In this document: positions 51,043 through 61,101 of the stretch, piece by piece
Numbering within the stretch: position 1 is the stretch's first letter
How the letters are laid out: the number at the start of each line of letters is the position of its first letter
Translations under genes and position numbers: made by a program
Source of the DNA: Anseranas semipalmata
Lineage: Eukaryota > Chordata > Aves > Anseriformes > Anseranatidae
Assembly (NCBI GenBank): GCA_013399115.1
Contig: VXAA01006527.1
Coordinates: 474,579 to 538,578 of the forward strand
Length of the DNA: 64,000 nucleotides
Direction of reading: 5' to 3'
The notes under the pieces: model-generated
What the model saw: the letters and a program-made list of their open reading frames with translations, nothing else
Told to the model about the DNA's origin: nothing
Database searches by the model: none

Positions 51043-52075
51043 GTATTATTCTAAAGTACTAACCCTTCTCTTCCCTGCCCCACTATCAAATGAGGGAGAG
51101 AGATGAAAACAAGCTGTGCCTATGAAAAATAAATATGCTCTTAAATTATTTTTGGGAACAAGATAACGTACAAGAATGTGACTGTGGATCCAACACATAG
51201 TTTCCCTGCAGTCACCCATACTGTGCAAACTTTTTGATTACCTGAGCTGTATTCACCACATCCATGCAATTCCTATATTGCGGTGTTTCGTGAATCTTGG
51301 ACAGATAGATGTCTTATCCAAGTTTACTTGTCATGTAAAATAAATGTAGAACTAACGTTACTGATGCAAAATGCTTACCCATGTAGTATAATCTAGCCTA
51401 GGCCATATAGATTCTGTTTTTGTTTTTAAAGCAAAACAAAGTAAAACTCAGTTTTGAGACAGTGTAAAGATGCGAACTAAGCTATTAAGATTTGATTCTA
51501 ATTTTATAAATAATAAAGAGAAATCACATATGTGATTGCAACATTTAGCCCAATTTCATGCATTTAAAACATTTCAAGTATAATCTTCTCAGGTTGCTGC
51601 TTTGATTTATTACCATTTTGTAGTAATGATTGTATTTTTGCATTTGTCAGAATCATTCACGTTTGAGGTAGAATCACTTAGGATTGTATCTTCATCTAGA
51701 GGGGCTAAATGCTTATGGTTTTACCCTGAGCTAGTGAGTTGTTATGAAGAATTTGCAGTGAAAACATGCTTGCTCCAAGCAGAGTAACTACGTAATGCAT
51801 AGGTTGGTGACTCAGTAGGTTGCAGAAATATGTGGACATACACATATGGAAAAAAAAGTTAAAAAAAATCATGTTATAAAACCAGCCATCAGAGGAAACT
51901 ACATTTATTTCTGTTGATAGTCTGATGTATCAGACCATTCTAACACCTACAAGTTCTCTAACCCTCCAGATCACAAACACTGTCCTTCTGTCTTGGAGTT
52001 TAGCTTGTTGTACCAATGCCTACTTAGTATTCCTTTGTGGTTTTGTTTTGTTTTGTTTTGTTTTTCTTATTTCAG
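51043..52075 (+). other. DENND1A: DENND1A intron, 1.0 kb, phase 0
   Basis: The intron runs from donor GTATTA to the acceptor TTATTTCAG. A (GTTTT)n repeat at about 52041-52065 forms the polypyrimidine tract. Nothing else is recognised in this AT-rich stretch. Confidence 0.9.
52041..52065. repeat. (GTTTT)n pentanucleotide repeat in the acceptor tract
   Basis: Five to six GTTTT units run directly into TTTTTCTTATTTCAG, the 3' splice site of the exon at 52076. The repeat therefore forms part of the functional polypyrimidine tract. Confidence 0.9.
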
Positions 52076-52156
52076 GATAATCAAAGGAGTGAGCTCCTTG
52101 AAACACTTCATAAACTTACCATCCCTGAGCCAGGAACCTCTGTTCATCTTGGAGTG
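52076..52156 (+). CDS. DENND1A: DENND1A internal exon, uDENN end and linker (about residues 125-151)
   Basis: The exon lies between CTTATTTCAG and GTAAGT. It is 81 nt, 27 full codons, phase 0 at both ends. It reads DNQRSELLETLHKLTIPEPG and then TSVHLGV. The ELLETLHKL helix and the IPxPGxSVHL linker match DENND1A; the DENND1B equivalent is recalled as ETLRSLYNHPVPK, clearly different. The exon covers the last helix of uDENN and the start of the connector to cDENN. Because it is symmetric and a multiple of three, skipping would remove 27 residues without a frameshift. The DNQRS start is in the variable loop and differs from the ENQWN-like mammalian sequence as I remember it. Confidence 0.96.
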
Positions 52157-54341
52157 GTAAGTGAAGTGGGAGAGATGTGAAATAAGGTGTTTAATTTTCA
52201 TTGCATATCACAATAGAGGAATGTCAGAAACAATTCTCCTTCTTGGAACTTGGTATACAGAAGTTGTTTTCCTGTGAGGACTCGGAGCTGTGAAATTCCC
52301 CTTTTCACATTTGGGGCCCTCTGTTTCTCTTTCCTTAACCTCAGATGTCTTTGAAATGCTCTCCTTTGATTGGAGGAAGATTGTGTGTATTCCCCATGGA
52401 AATGTCTCACCATATCATTTGTGACCTGCTAGAGGTCACAGAGCAGTAGCATGACATTTATTGTCCACACTTCTGCAGAGCTCTTAGACCTTGCGAGTAT
52501 GCAAGGGGGACAAGACTGGAAAGCGGTCATGTACCTGTCATAACAACATTTTGAGTATTAACTGTTTATCGCATTTTCTCATTCCTTCTCCTCCTCTTCC
52601 CTCCAGGAAAAAGACTCATACAAACAAGGTTTTATTTCATTTTTACTTCTTGTGAGAACATTGAAAGAATAGATGTGGGGTTTTATCGATGGGATTGTAT
52701 TTTGAAGTTAGTCTTTTGCTTTTTTTGTATTCAAATCACTTTTTGCAGACCAACCTTGTGTTCCAGGTTGTAGTGCAAAAATACTGAAGATGCACATTGC
52801 TGCAGTTGCCAATTAGTCATTTAGAGTTCACATGAAAACTAGTGTTGTGTGCAGCCATAGTTCTCTTCTCCCTCTCTCATTTCCCTTACTCCTTCTTCTA
52901 AAGTATTTTTTGGCAACTAGCAGCTTACTCTCATCACTTCACCCTGTAATGTCAGTTGACAGGTAACAGTTGTTTGGTCTTGCTAGGTCACCAGCTGGCA
53001 GTAGAAATGTCCCAGTCCTTTTGAGGCTAGCTGTTTTATGAACAGCGTTTCTGTTTGACCAAGGGGAAGAGCTGTCTTGAAAGCCAATGATCATTTGGGA
53101 TATTTCAGTTTTTTCATACCAGTGGTTTCAAGGAATGCTGCTGGTCTCCCCTTGCCTCAGACATTTCATGGGCAATGAAGCAAGAAAGGATATTGAGAAG
53201 CAGCCAAGGGACAGTTTGCTGTGGTATCTTTACGTGTTTTATTTTGGCTGTTTGCAAGCCTGTTTTGGGATTTGGGTGAGGCTCCTATTTGTGATGCAGT
53301 TGCATATTCTGTTGCTGTGTCCTTTCATTGCATCTTTCCAGCCAAAGTAAAACAATAATATATCAAAAAGCAAAAGTTTGTGTTTACACATTTAGTGTCT
53401 GTGTTCAGTGGAGCTGTCACGCCCACTTGCTATTTCAGGTTATAGACTGTTCATGAAGCACTGAAATGTCTGAGATGTATGTAAAAGAAAATTGTGCCAA
53501 TTGTGGAACTATGCCAAGAATGTAACAGCCTTTAAAGCTTCAGCAAGTAATTAATAAGTAGTCCTAAGACAAATCATGAAAATCTTGAACATAATGTAAA
53601 TTGTATAAACATCAATTTAGAAAAACAACTTAGTTGCGCGCTCTCTTTTCCTTTCCCAGTGCCATAACCAAGAGTCATGCAAGTTGTGTGTTATCAGAAT
53701 GGGAACTAGAGTAAAACTGGTTTCTTGGAATGCAGACAATTAAAAAATGTAACAATATAATCAACTGTGAAATTGGGAAACAAATAGTCTTTGAAATTCT
53801 TTAAGGAATATAAAAGTGACTGAAAACTGCAGTAATATTTTTCAGATAGGTAGGCATAAAAAGTTAAAAAGTATTTCTCAGTAAATTTCCATAACTTCAC
53901 TCTTGTCTTTAATGAACCTTACTAATGCTGTAAGTCAGAAAAGGACTTGCTTGCTGTTATTTCCTATAGTTCATCATGCAACTTGCAGTGGGCTTTGAGA
54001 AGTTGGTTTGAGTTATAGAGTACCTTGGAATTTTCTTGGCATATGTCACACAGTGTGCGACTCTGTCTGTGTCAGTGTTTCTTCAGAACAAAACAAAGTA
54101 ATCTGTCTTTTCAGGAGCATTTGATACTTCCTATCTGATTGCATTTCGTATTGCATTTGTGATCTGAGATTCCAGCTTTTGAAATCCAGGACAAAAAAGT
54201 CAGATTGGTAGTTGGTAACAAATGTTCTGTCATTTTTACTTATCTGAGCAACTGCTGTTACTGCTATTACTAATATGAAGCAATAAATTTAGATTGCTTT
54301 TGACAATATCAAAATAATCACTATTTGCTGTTCTTTTATAG
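52157..54341 (+). other. DENND1A: DENND1A intron, 2.2 kb, phase 0
   Basis: The intron has donor GTAAGT and acceptor TTCTTTTATAG. I see no repeat or RNA gene in it. Short ORFs on both strands look random. Confidence 0.9.
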
Positions 54342-54395
54342 CACTCCTACTTTACTGTGCCTGACACCAGAGAGCTTCCTAGTATACCTGAAAAT
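54342..54395 (+). CDS. DENND1A: DENND1A internal exon, linker to cDENN (about residues 152-169)
   Basis: The exon lies between TTCTTTTATAG and GTGAGT. It is 54 nt, 18 codons, phase 0 at both ends, reading HSYFTVPDTRELPSIPEN. This is the connector that leads from uDENN into the central cDENN module. TVPDTRELPSIPEN fits DENND1A, against the IAPDVTGLPTIPES-type sequence of DENND1B as I recall. It is one of the smallest exons of the gene and is symmetric. The next exon continues directly into RNLTEYFVAVDV, the conserved beginning of cDENN, which confirms the joining order. Confidence 0.96.
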
Positions 54396-57300
54396 GTGAG
54401 TACTATAGAGAACCGTGTGCTTTACCATTTCTTTTTAATATCAGCAGTAAAATAAATTACTAGAATTCCCTCTGTTCATTCTGGTAATACCTTGTATTCT
54501 GTAAAATATTGCTGGTTGTTGAAGTAAATTTTAAGTGGCTGATTTATACTAAGATGTGTGTGTGGGGGGAATTGTGTTTCTGACTGCAAAAGTACATGAG
54601 TAAAAGGCCTCTTAAAGTACATTGTAACAGAGTAGAGTTTTTAATATTTGCCATTCAAATTAAGCAAAGATATCAAATGACCAAATTGGACCAGTGAGTA
54701 GGAAATTGACAGAATAATTATCTTAAGCTGTAAATCAAGGTAGTTATTCAAAAAATATAAAGCCATTTATTATTATCACTCTATTATTAGTGGCTTCATA
54801 ATTTCTTGGTCCTAATAAGTGAGAAAATTTAAAATATACATCCATAATTTTAGCCTGCTCAAAATTGGCAAAGAACGGGGATTTGGTAACTGTATGCAAA
54901 AGTGTGGTGGCCTTTCAGAAAAATTTCAGAGAACAACGATGGTGTTAATTTGCATGAAAGAAACCTCTTTACAATATGTCTACGAAAAATTCTTGAAAGT
55001 AATCCCAAGATAGTTTTGGTTACCATTTGGACGAGTAATACAGGAATCCTTTATATAAAAATGCAGAATTTGGATAGAGAGGAATTTAATCCCTTTATCA
55101 AGAAGATGCAAGAATCTGTTGAATGATTTCACCTTTATAGCTAACTTGAAACACTGTCTGATTTCTTCTCCAAAGTTCCTCATAAGTTCCAAAGATCTTC
55201 TGTTTTTAAAAGAAACTTCATGACTAAGGAAGCAATTTTTTGCTTCTGCATCCAGATTCAAGTTTTGTTCTCCCCTTGCTGACCTCATGCTGTTTCCATA
55301 GTTTTGTTGGTTTTCTTGATATATCAGAAACTGAAATTAAAAACTAAATTTGGAAAGTAATTATTGTGACCTGTGAGAACATACTAGTTTGAAATAATTT
55401 TTATTTAAAAAATATGTTTTGGAACAATATATTGTTTTTATTTATTAAAGTAGTCTTATTAAAGTCAATCAAGGATATAATCTAGGTACTCAATATCTTC
55501 AGTGGAAGAGTTCAGTGTTTCAGACATCTATATTGCTAGTATTTAAGAAGGATCAAATACTACTTTGGTATTAACTTGGCTTGTTCTTTAAGGTGCTGTC
55601 AGAATTCAGACATTATATATCCTTACTTAAAACATTTTATATCGATTCAGAGGAACATCTAGGTTTACAGGCTCTTCTGCTGCTTTAGAAGTGTGTTATT
55701 AGCTGCAGTTGCTCAGGCTGTCATTCTTTTCTTTGTGATAACATCTTCCTTCTGTATCACATTTACACTGTGGTATTCAAGAGTTTGTATTTAAAATTAT
55801 GATTTAAAGTTGAAATTTATTAAGGATGAAGTACTAATGGATAAATTGATATGGACAGAAAAAAACAGATCTGCTAGTCATACAGTGAGACCTTTCTGAA
55901 AGAATGCCATAGGAGATGAGTAAATATGATTGGTTTGTTAGGTGGCTTTCTGAAATTGTTAAACATACCTGGTTTATTTAGGGCCACTTTTTCTGAGACT
56001 TTTTAAGAGTCACAAAACTGTCTTGTATTGCTTTTCAGCATGCCTCAGATTTCTAACCAGATGATAGGCTTGTGGGAAGACAGTGCTGGCATTTGCTTCT
56101 CTTAGATATTCTTTAATATGCTCCTGCTATGTCTCGTAGCCAATTTTCTCTGTCTGACATCTCAGTTTTCTTGCTTGAGTATTTTGAGGTCTGCCGTAGC
56201 ACCATAAACCTCAGTTTATGGCATGAAAGAAAGAAAGAAAAGGGAATCATCAAGACATTCTTTCTCATTTGTGGATGATTTGTGTAACAGATTATACTTG
56301 GGACTTTTTATTTCTGTTTAAAAATGTTGTTGCTAGCTTTTCTGTGTTGTAGGCTTTTCATACTGCCATGTATCTTCTCAGTAAATTCAATAGATGTGAG
56401 TTTTGCTCTAAGGTGCTTTATTTTTTCTAGAAATGTGATACATTAGGAGTAATTCCAGAGTAAGTTCCTGATACTAAAACAGCTATTAATCTAGTGTATT
56501 CCCTGTCCTAATCCAGACATGGTTACTTGTTTATATGGGTAACATTTTATGTTAATCTCTCTTATGCTAATCATCTCAAACTTTAACAATTTGTATTTGA
56601 TAAGTCTCAAATCACCTGCAGAGCAAGGAATGAAGTTCGTTTCCATTTTACAGGCTGGTAGATTAGAGGGCAGAGAGAAATGAGCTATTAATGGTAAGTA
56701 ACCAGTGACAGGGATTAAAAGTAGGTCTTCTGGCTTGGGCCTGCTTTAACTGGTACAGAGCAGCTTAATAACACATACACTACATAGTAAAGGCTTCAGA
56801 AAGTATAGCTGTATTTATGCTCTGTTGGTTATGTCTGCTGGTGATGTTCGCTTTATATTCAAAGGTATGAGTCAGCTTCCCAAAACATTTGAGCAGGAGA
56901 CGTGATGAATGCTCATGAATCAAAGGCTGTTATAAAAGCAGAGGCCTTGGGCCAGAAGGAGCTGGAAACCCTTTGAACGCTGAATGTTCAGGCTTCATGG
57001 GAAGGAGTGCCATGTGATGCTAAAAAGCGTCCTCTTTGAATCATTGAGTGGTGCTGATGTGCCTCAGAGGGAATGTGACTGTTTCACTGTAGGTATCCTG
57101 TGCACTGATGTCACTGTGAAGGACGGACTCTGAGCAGCCTCTGGGGTGAACCAGGGCACCTCTGGGAATAGAGGTGGAAGAACATTTCATTCATTTAACA
57201 CATATGTGTACCCATATATGCGCACCCAAGTTTAAAAAGGTAGGGCTTATTGTAAGGAAGAAAAATATTAAAAATCAAATCTGTTGGTCTAACTCTTGTT

Positions 57301-60300
57301 GCAGTTGGTCATCTTCTGCTTCTCAGGTATTTATTTTATTTTTTTAATAAATATCATGTAATTCATTATCAGAATTTTATCTGTCCATTACTGTAACTTT
57401 CATGTAGAATTGCAGCATATAAGGTAATAGTACAAGGACATTAAATGAGCATAAATCTCCACGGATTTTAATCAATTGGCCTGCTTTATTCAAAATTCTA
57501 CATATCTTATCAGGAATTAAATTTTAAAACCCATGTTAGCAAGTTTTAGTAGTACGAAACTGAAGTCGTATGTAATGATTAATGCAGAACTGCACAGAGC
57601 TGTTTGGAATAACATGCTTGTTGCAGTTATCTGACTTTATGTCAGACCAATGTGTTTAATGAGCCACAAAACATTTAGCATAGACACTTTGATGTAACAG
57701 CTAAGCATTCACTTTTTCAAAAGATTTAAGTTATATTTGTAAATGCATTGTGACTTCAGAAGGAAATTGAGTTCATTGCAGGAAATACAGTGCAGGTGTG
57801 CAAATTTCCTAGTAGCATCTGTTTGATTTCAGAATTATCGGGTATGTTAGCAGTCTGAGATGATGAAATATTCTTGGTGGTGATGTTATGGTCTATATTC
57901 TTATCATTCCATCTCTTATTTCAGAGTGCCTTTTTTTTCACTCCTTATAATGTACATCTTTTGCTGCCTGTTTTCCTTATTTTTTTTCCCTTTAATTTTT
58001 TATTTCCATATTGACACCATTTTTTAAAAGCGTATTGTCTTCATTATTTTGGTCTCTAGAACAGCTGCATGGCATTATAAAATTATGTTAACTGCACAGC
58101 AAATGACCTAATCCATGTTAGACTTTAATGTGTGATATTTCAAAGAAAGTAAACTTCTAAATAAGATCAGGGATTTCCAGTGAGAGAATGGAGAAGGAAA
58201 CCTGGCTCCTTCTATTGACCTGTCCTGGTAAGAAATTTACTGAAGTCTTGTAAGTGCCTTTCAACAGCAGCCTAAAATACGTGAAGTGTAACGCATGATC
58301 ATACTGTGTTTGAGCTTCACTCTTTGCAGAGGAGAGAGCTCATTGTTCTGTTCCTTGAGTGAAAAGTTCTTCATTAGATGAAAGAGGAAGAGAAGAATAT
58401 TTTTGATCTCAAAAGTCCATGTGCATGTGCATTTACTGATATTAAATAGCAAATGATCAAGTAGACGATTGATCTAGAAATGAACTTTCAAAGGAACATA
58501 AGGGAACTTTGTAGCCATTCCTACTGAATTTTGAGAGGAATGGGGATTACCAGTTCTCATGTTTTATTATGAAAATCCCACTCTTTACTCTTCCAAGAAA
58601 GGTTTAAATCCTAGAAACAAAATACACAACAATTATGCTGCAAATTGGAACACTTTCATTTGTATTTATTTAACTCATTCATGGTTTTGTCACTTACGAG
58701 ACATGTCTTTCAAAATACATGTGTAAGTCCCAATTTCATCTTCAAAGATGACAGCTTTCTTATAAATAAAACTTAGAGCTAACACGTGAATTTCCTTAGT
58801 ATCAATACATTACCATGCAGCCCACATGCTTCACAGGTGTTGTTGGCAAATTTCTGAGAGCAGAGAAGACTAAAACCTTATAAATCTTTCCATCTGAAAG
58901 TACATTTCTGTGTCAAAGCCACTATTTCACTACAGTAAACTTGAAAGAATAATTGCAAATCCATTCCCTGTGTCTGTTTTCCCTCTCACTAGTGATACTT
59001 TTGCCTTATAAACACATACACACACATGCATATCTACATCTTCAAGCAGAATGTAGGGATTAAGAATTCCTTTTGCCATGCCCTTAATTTGGGTGGCATC
59101 AAAGGGAGTTCAGTGCTACTTGAAAATTCTTTTAATTCACAGTATTTGCAGTAATTGTGTCGTCATGCGCTGTGTTTTGGCGTCGTGGAAAGATGGGTGA
59201 GAGGGGGAAGAAGAAACGTAGAGAAGACAGCTTATGTTTAGACAAAAATATCATGCTAATCAGCACAGATGGGATGAGAAATACAGAAAAAGTACATGAT
59301 AGTTTAATAGGTTTTTGGCAAAATGTGTTGGTTGTTTTTTTTTCATTTTGAATATACCTGTCTGGTGTTATAGATCTTCTGTATCAAAGACCTGAATGAT
59401 TGTTTTATATTAATGTTTGAAGCTAACTATAATGAGCTTAGCTTTTACCTATCTAGATGCGTGTACAAAAGTCCTCCAAATACAATGCTTAATTTTTCTT
59501 TAGTTCTTTGTGTTTGGATGGCAAGCTGTGGAACATATTTCTGCACAGTATGAAGCATCTTGGCAGACTTCTCAGGCCAAGTATTGGTGGTTTTAGAGTT
59601 ATCTTTGGATCTGTCAAAAGTGCTAATGGGCTTTGTTGAGCTTCTTTAAGTTTCTAAATCATATTTGCTTTTTGCTTTTCTTCGCTTTTTTATTTAACGA
59701 TGATTAAGATTGCACTTGAATTCATGACTAATCCAATTTTGCTCTCACACGTGCTTTTTGTATAAGACTGTCTTTACCATATAGCAGCCCTTTCGTACCC
59801 ATAAGAAGCTACTTGGAAACAAATTCCCTAATTCAGCGTTTTTGGATGTGTTAACATTCCCACCACCGCTGCCTTTTTTAATTTCTGTATTTTAAGAAGT
59901 AAAAATATCCTCTATAAACAAAAAACCTTTTTTGTTTGCCTCATACTGTGAAGCAAAAAAGCCCCTTATTTTAGGAGAACGCGGTTCATTTTGGTCAGGT
60001 TATCTACCTGTAGCTTTCTAGTCATGTTGGTAAAGATCTTAGGATCACATTCCTAAGTTTTCATTCTGCTATTTATTAGAAGACATCTTAATTCTTGATT
60101 CGTGTCACTGCAGCACGTGCACAGGGCTGTTACATTGATAATGATGTATGGGTAGCATTGCTGGCTGATGGGTTGGTGTGTGGGATGGAGTGGCCATAGT
60201 CTCTCGTGTAGCTTGCTTTCTTTTGTTTTGTTTTTTTGAATTACAGTTATTTACAATATTTTTTACATAAGTACTTTTTACTTTTTCGGAGCAGCACAAG

Positions 60301-60990
60301 CATGGTAGAAACCTGTGTCGCTCGGGAAGTGTACGTGTAAATTTTCAGTAGCATTACTTGCTTGTGTCTTGCTCTTTCTATCTCTGCTTTAGAGGCAGTT
60401 TGCAAATGAACTTTGTTTACAATATTCTTGTGCTGCAATTATATTTTATACTATATAAGCCTATTGATCACTCAGGTAAAATTGGATGTTTGAATGTTGA
60501 GCGTACAAAGTGAGGAGATCAGATGACCTGTAACAGTTCTTAGCTTGCGTTAAATGCCTAAGTATATTTCCACACAGTTGTGATCAGAATTGTTCTGGCA
60601 CAGACTGGGCTTACATTTTTTCCTTAATAAACTTGAGTTTGCCATATTAGAAGTGTCATATTAGAACATGATTTTTGTACTTTGTCAGGCAGCTTTGAAG
60701 TTTCCGTAGAAGTGACGGAAGATATTTTTTTCTCTGAGAAGTATCTTTTATTTTAGAAGCTGTGTATGAAACATCATCAGTTTTATTAATCCAAGACCTA
60801 GCTCCCCAAAAGTTAGGGGAAAGAAACTGCAATTAAAAACTGCTCTGACACAAGATGACCTACTGTCTGCATAGCCACATACTAGGTGTGGCATAACAAG
60901 AAGATGAAATCTGCTTGCTTGTTTGTTTGTTTTAAAGACATTTGTTTTTGTAATATCATGAATCAAAAATTATTTTCTCTCTTTTCCTAG
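54396..60990 (+). other. DENND1A: DENND1A intron, 6.6 kb, phase 0
   Basis: The intron runs from donor GTGAGT to acceptor TCTCTTTTCCTAG. It is AT-rich throughout, with short homopolymer and GAAA-type runs (about 56225-56240). No transposon remnant, RNA gene or extra exon was recognised. Confidence 0.88.
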
Positions 60991-61101
60991 AGAAACCTGA
61001 CAGAGTATTTTGTAGCAGTTGATGTCAACAACATGCTGCATCTCTATGCCAGTATGCTGTATGAACGCCGCATCCTCATTTGTTGTAGTAAGCTCAGCAC
61101 T
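60991..61101 (+). CDS. DENND1A: DENND1A internal exon, start of cDENN domain (about residues 170-206)
   Basis: The exon lies between TTTTCCTAG and GTAAGT. It is 111 nt, 37 codons, phase 0 at both ends. It begins RNLTEYFVAVDVNNMLHLYA, followed by SMLYERRILICCSKLST. This is among the best conserved parts of DENN proteins: the NNMLHLYASML-ERR helix of cDENN, which contributes to the Rab35-binding surface of the GEF. MLYERR supports DENND1A over DENND1B (MLHERR as recalled). The ILICC pair (Cys-Cys at 61081-61086) differs from the ILIIC I remember in mammals. The following exon, expected to start LTACIHGSAA, is not within the remaining 2.9 kb. Confidence 0.97.

Noticed and set aside
14333..61101. 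Assignment of the exons to DENND1B or DENND1C
   Set aside because: The residues in the FYVDS, SSGAKSC, EVFYK, ELLETLHKL and MLYERR segments fit DENND1A as I recall the paralogues, and all six exons agree.
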